Source of the DNA: Manis javanica
Lineage: Eukaryota > Chordata > Mammalia > Pholidota > Manidae
Assembly (NCBI RefSeq): GCF_040802235.1
Contig: NC_133156.1
Location: 144,567,173 to 144,631,172, forward strand
Length of the DNA: 64,000 bases
Direction of reading: 5' to 3'
The notes beneath the pieces were generated by a model that was not told the DNA's origin, made no database searches, and was given only the letters and a program-made list of their open reading frames with translations. The translations under genes and the position numbers were made by a program. Positions within the stretch are counted from its first letter, which is position 1, and each line of letters begins with the position of its first letter. Shown in pieces: positions 38,411 through 51,694 of this stretch.

Positions 38411-41400
38411 CCACTGGGCTCAGGGCTTCATTTCTGGGACTCTGTGTTGAACCCGTAGGCAAGCAACAGGCTAGTTACATCTGAAAGCGGTTGAAGTCCT
38501 GTGAGGTTCCTGCCAATATGATCCCCGTCTTTCCAAACACTGCCACTGTCCAGTATTCTTGCCTTACAATCTGCACGTTTCCAATCATCCTCAGTGTTCC
38601 CCGGGTGAGAAAGCTGGACTATTGTGACTACATTCCACAATAGAAGGAGAAGTTAACAACAATTTAGTGCATTGAAAATTAACATACAGCAAGATTTTGA
38701 TACATGTAACAAATATTATAATAATCTTGAAGCCAGAGTCGGTTCCTAATCACAAAAGTTATAATAATCCTCATGCAAGAGGAATTTCCCAATGCAGAAA
38801 ATGTATAGGGGTGATGAGTCACGTTTGCATCCTACCAACAGAGGGAATTCTCATCCGTGAGGTAGGACAAATGCAAGAGAATGATCCTGGGTAGGACTGT
38901 AGCACGCAGGTGGTTCATTCCAGGTCTAGTATACCATACTTTTACTTCTTTCCCCATGGGGTTAGTGAAGGGTCTATATATTGTGCTACTGTATGTGCAT
39001 CCACTGGGCATTATTCTAAAAGCAACATTACCAGTACTATGCTCCTTCCTTCTGGCCGTTGAGGACACACTAATATGCCATTTCGCATCCACCTTGCTGT
39101 TACTCCGGGTATACACAGGAGGCCAGATTCCAGACCTTGTCCACAATGTGCCAGGATAGTCAGCTTTCGTTGGTCTGTGTGTCGAGAGGCCCAAATCCAT
39201 GCCCACTCAAAGGAGATTCCGGGCATCAGTGCAGTTGGTATTGGCAGCTAGATGTTATTCTGGTGGCCGAACTTCGGCTTCTCTGATCTTTCCTTCGTTT
39301 GTGCTTGCAGTTGTATAGGGAAGGCAGCCATATGTGTTAACATATCCACTGGGGTCAGTGCTTCCTTTCTGGGTCTCTGTGTTGTAGCCATAGCCTAGCA
39401 ACAGACCATTTGCATCATAACATGGTTGAAGTTCCACAGGTGTCTTGGCCATAGGATGCCCAACATGCCCGCACACCCTGGCTCCAGTAATCTCACCTTA
39501 CAAACTACACGCTTTTCGTCTTCCGCAATGGTCCCTGTCGGAGAAAGCTGGAACCCTTAACAATATTCCACAATAGCAAGGGAAGAGAACAACAACTGAG
39601 AGATAATAAAAATTAAGATACAGCAAGATTTTGATACAAGTAAGAGAAATTGTAATAATCCACAAACCAGAGGAGGTTCCCAATAACAGGAGTTATAGGA
39701 TTCCTCAAGCCATAGGAAGTTCCCACTGCACAAATTCTATAGGGGCTATAAGACAGATAAATTAAAGGCACCAACGAGTAAAATCTTGTCCATCTGGTAG
39801 GTGCAAGGAAGAGAGTGGTCCTGTGACAGGACGGAGGCAGGCAGGTGATCCCTTCCAGGTGTAGTTCACCATAGTTTTACTTTTGTGCCCATGGGGGTTA
39901 CTGAACGATCTATATACAGTGCTACTGGAGGAGTAAGCACTACCATTATGATGAAAGAAAATTCCCCAGGAAGTTGCCCCTACCTTCTTGTGTTTCAGGA
40001 TACTTGTGTGACATTTGGCATCCACCCTGCTGTTATTCCATGTAGACGCTGGAGGCCAGCTTCCAGGCTTTGTCCCAACGTGTAGAGAGAGCAAACATCG
40101 TTTTCCATGTATCGATAGGTCCAAGGCCCTGTGCACTCAATGGAGTTTCCATCATTTGTTGTACTTGGTGACTGTACGTCGGCTTCTCTGATTCTCACTG
40201 GTTTGAACTTGTAGTTGTATTGGGGAGCCAGCCATATGTGTTAACATATCCACTGGGTTCAGGGCTTCATTTCTGGGACTCTGTGTTGACCCCGTAGCCT
40301 AGCAACAGGCTCGATACATCTGAAAGCAGTTGAAGTTCAGTGAGGTTCCTGGCCATAGGAACCCCATGTTCCCCATACTGCCACCATCCAGTATACTCGC
40401 CTTATAATCTGAACGTTTCCAATCATCCTCAGTGGTCCCTGGGCGAGAAAGCTGGAATACTGTGACTACATTTCACAACAGAAAGAGAATTTAACAACAA
40501 TTCAGAGCCTTTGAAAATTAACATACACCAAGATTTTGATACATGTAACAAAAATTATGATAATCCTTAGGTGAGAGGAGGTTCCTAATCACAAAATTTA
40601 TAATAATCCACATGTAAGAGGAATTTCCCTATGCACAAAATGTATAGGGGCCATAAGTCACAATTTCATGCCACCAACAGAGGGAAATTTCATCGGTCAT
40701 GTAGACAAATGCAAGAGAATGGTCCTGGGGTAGGACTGTAGCATGCAGGTGGTTCATTCCAGCTCTAGTATACCACACTTTTACTTCTTTCCCCGTGGGG
40801 TTAGGGAAGGGTCTATATATATGGCGACTGGAGGTGCATCCACTGGCCATTGTTGTGAAAGCAACCTTACCGGTATGATGCTCCTTCCTTCTGGCCATTG
40901 AGGATACACTAACATGCCTTTTGGCATCCACGCTGCTGTTACTCCGGGTATACACAGGAGGCCAACTTCCAGACCTTGTCAACAATGTGCCAGGATTGTT
41001 AGCTATCATTGGTCCGTTTCTCAAGAGTCCCAAATCCATGCCCACTCAAAGGAGATTCCGGGCTTCAGTGCAGTTGGTTTTGGCAACCAGATGTTATTCT
41101 GGTGGCCGAACCTCGGCCTCTGTGATCTTTCCTTGGTTTGTACTTGCAGTTGTATAGGGGTGGTAGCCATATATGGTAACATATCCACTGGGCTCAGGGC
41201 TTCCTTTCTGGGTCTCTGTGTTATAGCCGTAGTCCAGCAACGACCAGTTGCATCATAATATGGTTGAAGTTCCATGGATATCTTGGCCATAGGATGCCCA
41301 ACATCCCCACACACCCCGGCTCCAGTACTCTCACCTTACAATCTACATGCTTTTAATCTTTCACAATGGTCCCTGTGGGAGAAAGCTGGAACCCTGTAAC

Positions 41401-44400
41401 AATATTCCACAATAGCAAGGGAAGAGTTCAACAACTGAGTGATAATAACAATTAAGATACAGCAAGATTTTGATACAAGTAACAAAAATTGTAAAAATCC
41501 ACAAAGCAGAGGAGGTTCCCAATAACAGGATTTGTAGGATTCCTCAAGTCATAGGAATTTCCCACTGCACAAAGACTATAGGGGCTATGAGACACATGAA
41601 TTAAACGCAGCAACTGAGTAAAATCTTGTCCGTCTGGTAGGCACATGCAAGAGAGTGGTCCTGTGATAGGACGGTAGCAGGGAGGCGGTACCTTCCAGGT
41701 GTAGTCCACCATAATTTTACATCTGTCCCCATAGGTTTTACTGAACGATCTGTATACAGTGCTACTGGAGGAGCAAGCACTAGCTTTATGATAAAAGAAC
41801 ATTCCCCAGAAAGTTGCTCATACCTTCTGGGGTTTCAGGATACTAGTGTGACATTTGGCATCCACTCTGCTGTTATTCCACGTAGACGCAGGAGGCCAGC
41901 TTCCAAGCTTTTTCCCAAGGTTCCAGGAGAGCCACCATTGTTTTCCATGTATCGATAGGTCCAAGGGCATGTCCACTCAATGGAGTTTCCATCATTCATT
42001 GCACTTGTTCATGGTAAGATGATGTTTTTGTGGTGGCCGAACATCGGCTTCTTTGATTCTCACTTGGTTTGAACTTGTAGTTGTATTGGGGAGCCAGCAT
42101 ATGCGTTAACATATCCGCTAGGCTCAGGGCTTCATTTCCGGGACTCTGTGTTGAACCCGTAGCCTAGCAACAGGCTAGTTAAATCTGGAAGTGGTTGAAG
42201 TTCAGTGAGTTTCCTGACTACAGGAACCCCATCTTTCCCACACTGCCACTCTCCAGTATTCTCGCCTTACCATCTACACGCATCCAATCATCCGCAGTGG
42301 TCCTGGGCGAGAAAGCTGGAATACTGTGACTACATTTCACAACAGAAAGAGAAGTTAACAACAATTTAGAGCCATTGAAAATTAACATACAGCAAGATTT
42401 TCATACATATAACAAAAATTATAATAATCCTCAAGGCAGAGGAGGTTCCTAATCACAAAAGTATAATAATCTTCATGCAAGAATAATTCCCAAAGCACAA
42501 AATGTATAGGGATGATAAGTCACATTTTCATGCCACCAACAGAGGGAAATCTCGTCTTTCATGCAGGTCAAATGGAAGAGAATTGTCCTGGTGTAGGAGT
42601 GTAGCATGCAGATGGTTCGTTGCAGCTCTAGTATACCACACTTTTACTTCTTTCCCCGTGGGGTTTACTGAAGGGTCTATATATAGTGCGTCTTGAGGTG
42701 CATCCACTGGCCATTATTGTGAAAGCAAACTTACCGGTACGATGCTCGTTCCTTCTAGCCGTTGAGGATACACTACTGTGCCATTTGGCATCCACCCTGC
42801 TGTTACTCCAGGTATACACCAGAGGCCAGCTTCCAGACCTTGTTCATAGTGTTCCAGGAGTGTCAGCTATCATGGGTCCGTGTGTCGGGAGGCCCAAATC
42901 CATGCCCACTCAAAGGATATTCCGGGCTTCAGTGCAGTTGGTATTGGCAGCTAGATGTTATTCTGGTGGCTGAACCTCGGCTTCTGTGACACTTCCTTGG
43001 TTTGTACTTGCAGTTGTATAGGGGCAGCAGCCATATGTGTTAACATATCCACAGGGTTCAGGGCTTTCTTTCTGGATCTCTGTGTTGTAGCCATAGCCTA
43101 GGAACAGACCAGTTGCATCATACCATGGTTGAAGTTCCATGGGTATCTTGGCCATAGGATGCCTAACATCCCCACACACCCCGGCTCCAGTAATTTCACC
43201 TTACAATCTACACGCTTTTAATCTTCCACAATGGTCCCTGTCTGAGAAAGCTGGAGCACTGTAACAATATTCCACAAAAGCAAGGGTAGAGAACAACAAC
43301 TGAGAGATAATAAAAATTAAGATACAGCAAGATTTTCATAGAAGTAACAAAAATTGTAATAATCCACAAACCAGAGGAGGTTCCCAGTAACAGGAGTTAT
43401 AGGATTCCTCAAGCCATCGTATGTTCCCACTGCACAAAGACTATAGGGGCTATAAGACACACAAATTAAAGGCACCGACAGAGTAAAATCTTGTCCATCT
43501 GGTAGGTGCATGCAAGAGAGTGGTTCTTTGATAGGACGGTAGCAAGAAGGCGGTCCCTTCCAGATGTAGTGCACCATATTTTTACTTCTGTTCCACTGGG
43601 GGTTACTGAACAATCTATATATATACTGTGCTACTGGAGGAGCAAGCACTAGCATTATGATAAAAGAAAATTCCCAAGGAAGTTACTCCTACCTTCTGGG
43701 GTTTCAGGATACTAGTGTGACATTTGGCATCCACCCTGCTGTTATTCCACGTAGACGCAGGAGGCCAGCTTCCAGGCTTTGTCCCAAAATGCCAGTAGAG
43801 CAAACATCGTTTTCCATGTATCGATAGGTCCAAGGCCATGTCCACTCAATGGAGTTTCCTTCATTCATTGCACTTGGTCATGGTAGGAAGATGTTATTGT
43901 GGTGGCCAAATGTCGGCTTCTCTGATTCTCACTTGGTTTGAACTTGTACTTTTATTGTGGAGCCAGCATATGTGTTAACATATCCATTGGGCTGAGGGCT
44001 TCATTTCTGGGACTCTGTGTTGAACCCTTAGCCTAGCAATAGGCTAGTTACATCTGAAAGCAGTTGAAGTTCAGTGAGGTTCCTGGCCATAAAAACCCCA
44101 TCTTCCCCACACTACCACCATCCAGTATACTCGCCTTATAATCTAAACATTTCCAATCATCCTCAGTGGTCCCTGGGCGAGAAAGCCTGACTATTGTGAC
44201 TACATTCCACAACAGAAAGAGAAGTTAACAACAATTTAGAAGCATTGAAATTTAACATACAGCAACATTTTGATACATGTAAGAAAAATTATATTAATCC
44301 TGAGACCAGAGGAGGTTCCTAATCACAAAAGTTATTATAGTTCTTATGCAAGAGGAATTTCCCAATGCACAAACCGTATAGGGGTGATAAGTCACATTTT

Positions 44401-47400
44401 GATGCCACCAACAGAGGGAAATCTCATCTGTCAGGGAGGTCAAATGCCAGAGAATGTTCCTGGGGTAGGACTGTAGCATGCAGGTGTTTCCTTCCAGCTC
44501 TAGTATATCATACTTTTACTTCTTTCCCCGTGGGGTTAGTGAAGTGTCTATATATAGTGCTACTGTAGGTGCATCCACTGGCGATTATTATAAAAGAAAC
44601 CTTACCGGTACGATGCTCCTTCCTTCTGGCGGTTGAGGATACACTACTGTGCCATTTCGCGTGCACCCTGCTGTTACTCCAGGCATACACAGAACGCCAG
44701 CTTCCAGACCTTTTCCACAATGTGCCAGGAGTGGCAGCTATCGTTGGTCCGTGTGTCGAGAGGCCCAAATCCATGCCCACTCAAAAGAGATTCCGGGCTT
44801 CAGTGCAGTTGCTATTGGCAGCTACATGTTATTCTGGTGGCCTGAACTTCGGCTTCTCTGATCTTTCCTTCGTTTGTACATGTAGTTGTATAGGTGTGGC
44901 AGCCATATGTGTTAACATATCCACTGGGTTCAGGGCTTCATTTCTGGGTCTCTGTGTTGTTGCCATAGCCTAGCAACAGACCAGTTGCATCATAACATGG
45001 TTGAAGTTCCACGGGTGTCTTGGCCATAGGATGCCCAACATCCCCACACCCCCCGGCTCCAGTACTCTCACCTTACAATATACACGGTGTTAATCTTCCA
45101 CAATGGTCCCTGTGGGAGAAAGCTGGAACCCTGTAACAATATTCCACAATAGCAAGGGAAGAGAATAACAAATGAGAGATAATAAAAATTAAGATACAGC
45201 ATGATTTTGATACAAGTGACAAAAATTGTAATAATCCACAAAGCAGAGGAGATTCCCAATAACAGGAGTTATAGGATTCCTCAAGCCATAGGAAGTTCCC
45301 ACTGCACAAAGACTATAGGGGTTTAAGAGAAACGAATTACAGGCACCAACAGAGTAAAATCTTGTCCATCTGGTAGGCGCCTGCAATAGAGTGGTCCTGT
45401 GATAGGATGGTAGCAGGCAGGCGGTCCCTTCCAGGTGTAGTCCACCATAATTTTACTTCTTTCCCTGTGGGTGTTAATGAACGATCTTTATACAGTGCTT
45501 CTGGAGGAGCAAGCACTAGCATTATGATAAAACAAAATTCCCCAGGAAGTTGCTCCTACCTTCTGGGGTTTCAGGATACACTAGTGTGACATTTGGCATC
45601 CAGCCTGCTCTTATTCCACGTAGAAGCAGGAGGCCAGCTTCCAGGCTTTGTCCCAAGGTGCCAGGAGATTAACCATCATTTTCCAGGTATTGATAGGTCC
45701 AAGGCCCCGTCCATTCAATGGAGTTTCCATCATTCGTTGCACTTGGTAGTGGTAGGACGATGTTATTGTCGTGGCCGAACATCGGTTTCTCTGATTCTCA
45801 CTTGGTTTGAACTTGCAGTTGTATTGGGGAGTCAGCCATATGTGTTAACATATCCACTGGGCTCAGGGCTTCATTTCTGGGACTCTGTGTTGAACCCGTA
45901 GCCTAGGCATAGGCTAGTCACATCTGAAAGCGGTTGAAGTTCAGTGAGGTTCCTGGCCACAGGAACCCCATCTTCCCCACACTGCCAGCCTCCAGTATTC
46001 TCGCCTTAGAGTCTACACATATCCAATCATCCGCAGCCGTCCCTGGGCGAGAAAGCTGGACTATTGTGACTACATTCCACAATAGAAAGAGAACTGAACA
46101 ACAATTTAGAGCCATTGAAAGTTAACATACAGCAAGATTTTGATACATATAACAAAAATTATAATATTCCCCCAGCCAAAGAAGGTTCCTAATCATAAAA
46201 GTTATAATAATCCTCATGCAAGAGGAATTTCCCAATGCACAAAATGTATAGTGGTGATAAGTCACATTTTCAAGCCAACAACAGAGGGAAATCTCTCCTG
46301 TCAGGTAGGAAAAATGAAAGACAATGGTCCTTGGGTAGGACTGTAGCATGCAGGTGGTTCGTTCCAGGTCTAGTATACCATACTTTTACTTCTTTCCTGT
46401 GGGTGTTACTGAAGGGTCTATGTAAAGTGCCACTGGAGGAGCATTCCACTGGCCATTATTGTGAAAGCAGACTTACCAGTACAATGCTCCTTCCTTCTGG
46501 CCATTGAGGATAAACTACTGTGACTTTTGGCATCCACCCTGCTGTTATTCCGGGTATACACAGGAGGCCAGCTTCCAGGACTTGTCCACAGTCTGCCAGG
46601 AGTGTTAGCTATCGTTGGTCTGTGTGTTGAGAGGCCCAAATCCATGCCCACTCAAAGGAGATTCCGGGCTTCAGTGCATCTGGTATTGGCAGCTAGATGT
46701 TATTCTGGTGGCCGAACCTCGGCTTCTGTGATCCTTCCTTGGTTTGTACTTGCAGTTGTATAGGGGTGCAGCCATATGGGTTCATGTATCCACTGGGCTC
46801 AGTGCTTTCTTTCTTGGTCTCTGTGTTGTAGCCATAGCCTAGCAACAGACCAGTTGCATCATAACACGGTTGAACTTCCATGGGTGTCTTGGCCGTAAGA
46901 TGCCCAACATCCCCACACACCCCAGCTCCAGTACTCTCACCTTACAAGCTACACGCTTTTAGTCTTCCGCAATGGTCCCTGTGGGAGAAAGCTGGAACCC
47001 TGTAACAATATTCCACAAAGCAAGGGAAGAGAACAACAACTGAGAGATAATAAAAATTAAGATACAGCAAGAGTTTGATAGAAGCAACAAAAATTGTAAT
47101 AATCCACAAACCAGAGGAGGTTCCCAGTAACAGGAGTTATAGGATTCCTCAAGCCATTGGAAGTGCCCACTGCACAAAGACAGTAGGGGCTGTAAGACAC
47201 ATGAATTAAAGGCACCAACAGAGTAAAATCTTGTCCATCTGGTAGGCGCATGCAAGAGAGTGGTCCTGTGATAGGACGGTAGCAGGCAGGCAGTCCCTTC
47301 CATGTGTAGTCCACCATACTTTTACTTCTGTACCCATGGGGGTTACTGAACAATCTATATACAGTGCTACTGGAGGAGCAAGCACTAGCATTATGATAAA

Positions 47401-49594
47401 AGAAAATTCCCCAGGAAGTTGCTCCTACCTTCTGGGGTTTCAGGATACTAGTATGACATTTGGCATCCACCCTGCTGTTATTCCAGGTAGACACAGGAGG
47501 TTAGCTTCCAGGCTTTGCCGCAAGGTGCCCGGAGAGGTATACATCATTGGTCCATGTATAGATATGTCCAAGGCCTTGTCCACCCAATGGAGTTTCCATC
47601 ATTCATTGCACTTGGTCATGGTAGGAAGATGTTACTGTGGTGCCTGAACATCGACTTCTCTAATTCTCACTTGGTTTGAACTTATATTTGTATTGGGGAG
47701 CCATCCATATGTGTTAACATATCCACTATGCTCAGGGCTTCATTTCTGGGACTCTGTGTTAAACCCGTAGCCTAGCAATAGTCTAGTTACATCTGAAAGC
47801 GGTTGAAGTTCAGTGAGGTTCCTGGCCACAGGAACCCCATCTTCCCCACACTGCCAGCCTCCAGTATTCTCGCCTTACCATCTATACACATCCAATCATC
47901 TGCAGTGGTCCCTGGGTGAGAAAGCTGGACTATTGTGACTCCATTCCACAATACAAAGAGAAGTTTACAACAATTTAGAGCCATTGAAAATTAACATACA
48001 GCATGATTTTGATACGTATAACAAAAATTATAATAATCCTCAGGCCAGAGGTGGTTCCTAAACACAAAATTTATAGTAATCCTCATGCAAGAATAATTCC
48101 CAAAGCACAATATGTATAGGGCTGTTAAGTCACAATTTCTTGCCACCAACAGAGGGAAATCTCGTCTGTCAGGTAGGTCAAATGCAAGAGAATGGTCCTG
48201 GGGTAGGACTGTAGCATGCAGGTGGTTCATTCCAGCTCTTGTATACCACACTTTTACTTCTCTCTCCGTGGGGTTTACTGAATGGTGTATATATAGTGTG
48301 ACTGGAGGTGCATCAACTGGCCATTATTTGTGAAAGCAACCTTACCAGTACCATGCTCCTTCCTTCTGGCCTTTGAGGATAAACTACTGTGACTTTTGGC
48401 ATCCACCCTGCTGTTATTCCAGGTATACACAGGAGGCCAGCTTCCAGACCTTGTCCACAATATGCCAGGAGTGTCAGCTATCGTTGGTCCGTGTGTCAAG
48501 AGGCCCAAATCCATGCCGCCTCAAAGGAGATTCCGGGCTTCAGTGCATTTGGTATTGGCAGCTAGATGTTATTCTGGTCGCCGAACCTCGGCTTCTGTGA
48601 TCCTTCCTTGGTTTGTACTTGCAGTTGTAGAGGGGTTGCAGCCATATGTGTTAACGTATCCAGTGGGCTCAGGGCTTCCTTTCTGGGTCTTTGTGTTGTA
48701 GCTGTAGCCTAGCAACAGACTAGTTGCATCATAACATGGTTGAATTTCCATGGGTATCTTGCCCATAGGATGCCCAACATCCCCACACACCCTGGCTCCA
48801 GTAATCTCACCTTACACTCTACACACTTTAAATCTTCCGGAATGGTCCCTGTCTGAGAAAGCTGGAGCACTGTAAGAATATTTCACAATAGCAAGGGAAG
48901 AGAACAACAAATGAGACATAATAAAAATTAAGATTCAGTAAGATTTTGATACAAGTAACAAAAATTGTAATAATACACAAACCAGAGGAGGTTCCCAATA
49001 AGAGGAGTTATAGGATTCCTCAAGCCATAGTAAGTTCCCACTGCACAAAGACTATAGGGGCTATAAGACACATGAATTAAAGGCACTAACCGAGTAAAAT
49101 CTTGTCCATCTGGTATGTGCATGCAAGAGAGTGGTCCTGTGATAGGACAGTAGCAGGCAGGCGGTCCCTTCCTGGTGTAGTCCACCATAGTTTTCATTCG
49201 GTCCCCGTGGGGATTACTGAACGATCTATATACAGTGCTGCTGGAGAAGCAAGCACTAGCTTTATGATAGAACAAAATTCCCCAGGAAGTTGCTCCTACC
49301 TTCTGGGGTTTTAGGATACACTAGTGTGACATTTGGCATCCACCCTGCTGTTATTCCAGGTCGACACAGGAGGCCAGCTTCCAGGCTTTGCCCCAAGGTG
49401 CCAGGAGAGCAATCCATCATTGGTCCATGTATCGATAGGTCCAAGGCCATGTCCATTCAATGGAGTTTCCATCTTTCATTGCACTTGATCCTGGTAGTTA
49501 GGTGTTATTGTGGTGCCAAACATCGGTTTCTCTGAGTTTTCCTTCGTTTCTACTTTTAGTTATATAGGTGAGGCAGCCATATGTGTTATCATGT
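38411..49594. repeat. Right flank of array: diverged A/B dimers
   Basis: Anchors at 38411 (B), 39346 (A), 40250 (B), 41185 (A), 42115 (B), 43049 (A), 43984 (B), 44921 (A), 45854 (B), 46790 (A), 47723 (B) and 48660 (A) keep strict A/B alternation, but with private changes in every monomer and no 5.6-kb periodicity that I can see. The 904-bp spacing between 39346 and 40250 marks a net deletion. This is what the core would have been made from before amplification. Confidence 0.9.
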
Positions 49595-51530
49595 CCACTG
49601 GGCTCATGGCTTCCTTTATTGGACACTGTCTTGTACCAGTAGCCTCACAACAGGGTAGTCACATCTTAAAGTGGTTGAAGTTCAGTGTGGTTCCTGGCCA
49701 TAGGAACCCCATCTTCCCCACACTGCCACCCTCCAGTATTCTTGCTTTACAATCCACACGTTTCCAATCATTCACAGTGGTCCCTGGGTGAAAGAGCTGG
49801 ACTCTTGTGACCACATTCAACAATAGAAAGAGAAGTTAGCAACAATTTAGAGCCAGTGAAAATTACCTTAACCCAACATTTTGATACAAGTAACAAAATT
49901 TATAATAATCCTCAAGCCAGAGGAGGTTTCTAATGTCAAAATTTATAATAATCCTCATGCAAGAGGAATATCCCAATGAACAAAAACTTCAGGGATGAGA
50001 AGACATGTTTTAATGCCACCAACATATGGAAATCTTGTCCATCATGTAGTATGCATTCAAGAGAATGGTCCTGGGGTTGGACTGTAGCATGCAGGTGGTT
50101 CGTTCCAGCTCTAGTATACCATACTTTTACTTCCTTCCCTGTGGGAGTTACTGAAGAGTCTATATATAGTGCTACTGGAGGACCAAGCACTGGTCATTAT
50201 GCTAAATCTAAACTTCCTGGTAAGATGCTCCTACATTTTGACCATTCAGGATACACTACTGTATCTTTTGGCATCCACCGTGCTGTTATTCCTGGAATAC
50301 AGAGGAGGGAAACTTTCAGGCCTTGTCTCCAAGGTGTCAGGAGTGCCAGCTCTCGTTTGTCCATGTGTCGGAAGTCCCAAATTCATGTCCACTCAATGGA
50401 GTCTCTGGGGTTCACTGCAGTTGGTGTTGGCAGCAAGATGTTATTCTTGTGGCCGAACCTCGGCTGCTGTGATCCTTCCTTGGTTTGTACTTGCAGTTCT
50501 ATAGTGGTGGCAGCCATATGTGTTAACATGTCCACTGGGCTCAGGGCTTCCTTTCTGGGTCTCTCTGTTGACGCCTTAGCCTTGTAACAGACCAGTTACA
50601 TCATAAAATGTTTGAAGTTTGTTGGGGATCTTGGCCATAAGAACCCCAACTTCCCCACACCCACCTGCTCCAGCAGTCTCTCCTTGCATTCCACAGTCTT
50701 TTAATCTTATGCAATGGTCTCTGTGGGAAAAAGGTGGAACACTGTAACTATGTTCCACAATAGCAAGGAAGATATCAATTTAGAGATAATAAAAATTAAG
50801 ATACAGCAAGATTTTGAAGCAAGTAACAAAAATTATAATAATCCACAAGCCAGAGGAGTTTTCCAATAACAGGATGTATTGAATTCCTCAAGCCATAGGA
50901 AGTTCCCAATGCCCAAAGAGTATAGGGTGTATAAGACACACATTTTAATGCCACCAACAGAGGGAAATCTTGTCCGTCTGATTGGACGCATGCACAAGGG
51001 TGGTCCTGTGATAGGACTGTAGCAGGCAAGCAGTCCTTTGCAGGTCTAGTATACCATACTTTTACTTCTTTCCCCATGGGGGTTACTGAAAGATCTATAT
51101 ATAACTACTGGAGGAGCAAGCACTGGCCATTATGCTAAATCAAAACTTCCGTCTAAGATGCTCCTACCTTCTGGCTGTTCAAGATACACTACTGTGACTT
51201 TTGGCATCCACCCTGCTGTTATTCCGGGAATACACAGGAGGCCAGCTTCCAGGCCTTGTCTCCAAGGTGCCAGGAGAGCCAGCTATCGTTGGTCCATGTG
51301 TCGAAAGGTCCAAAGCCATGTCCACTCAGTGGAGTCTCTGGGGTTCAGTGCATTTGGTGTTGGCAGCAAGTTGTTATTCTGGTGGCTGAACCTCGACTTC
51401 TGTGATCCTTCCTTGGTTTGTGCTTGCAATTGTATAGGGGTGGGAGCCATATGTCTTAACATGTCCCTGGGCTCAGGGCTTCCTTTCTGGGTCTCTGTGT
51501 TGAAACCGGAGCCTAGCATCAGGCCAGTTA
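49595..51530. repeat. Array edge: most diverged, A/B-undifferentiated monomers
   Basis: Monomers anchored at 49595, 50532 and 51465 (the last cut short) keep the ~935-bp period but blend A and B signatures, for example gttgaaaccgg after an A-like gtctctgtg near 51498, and ggacactgtcttgtacc near 49621. Similarity to the array ends at about 51,530, after 'catcaggccagttatgtac'. The longest open frame of the window, 203 codons on the plus strand at 49976-50587, lies here, but I see no recognisable domain in it and do not call it a gene. Confidence 0.85.
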
Positions 51531-51532
51531 TG

Positions 51533-51680
51533 TACAACAGATATTTATTTCTCACAGTTTGAAGGCTTGAAAGTCCAAGATCAAGATGCTGGCAGAGCCG
51601 TGTCTGGGAAGTCCTCTTCCCTCAGTGACACTGAACGGTCTGTGCCATGACACATGGCCTCATTTGCACAGGTTAGGCTG
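51533..51680 (-). mobile_element. MLT1/MaLR-like LTR fragment at the array junction, antisense
   Basis: The stretch with tttatttctcacagtttg followed by agtccaagatcaag resembles the reverse complement of the 3' part of MLT1-class LTRs, as I remember that family. It begins within a few bases of where the tandem array stops, so the junction lies in or beside an old LTR. The family assignment is by eye and the left end may be truncated. Confidence 0.5.
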
Positions 51681-51694
51681 GAACTAAAGGCCTG

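Larger units (their letters stand above)
1..51530. repeat. Macrosatellite-like tandem array of ~930-bp monomers
   Basis: One uninterrupted head-to-tail array. I anchored each monomer on the motif ccactgggctcagggctt (or a one- to three-base variant). In the diverged parts it falls at 184, 1118, 2045, 2977, 3894 and 4825, then at 39346, 40250, 41185, 42115, 43049, 43984, 44921, 45854, 46790, 47723, 48660, 49595, 50532 and 51465. Between these lie 36 regularly spaced monomers. Spacing is 904-938 bp. Two types alternate: A has tttctgggtctctgtgttg after the anchor and B has atttctgggactctgtgttg. In stretches compared by eye A and B agree at roughly four bases in five. All monomers share one orientation. 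The array continues past the left end. I do not recognise it as a named satellite. Function is unknown; it could be a macrosatellite, pericentromeric or subtelomeric repeat, or a decayed tandem gene cluster. Confidence 0.95.

Noticed and set aside
1..51530. Many recurring open frames of 60-145 codons on both strands of the monomers
   Set aside because: They recur because the DNA recurs. Frames shift and gain stops between A and B types, occur on both strands with no preference, and show no domain I can recognise.
1..51530. CRISPR array
   Set aside because: Repeat length of about 930 bp without short repeat-spacer alternation, in DNA of mammalian character.
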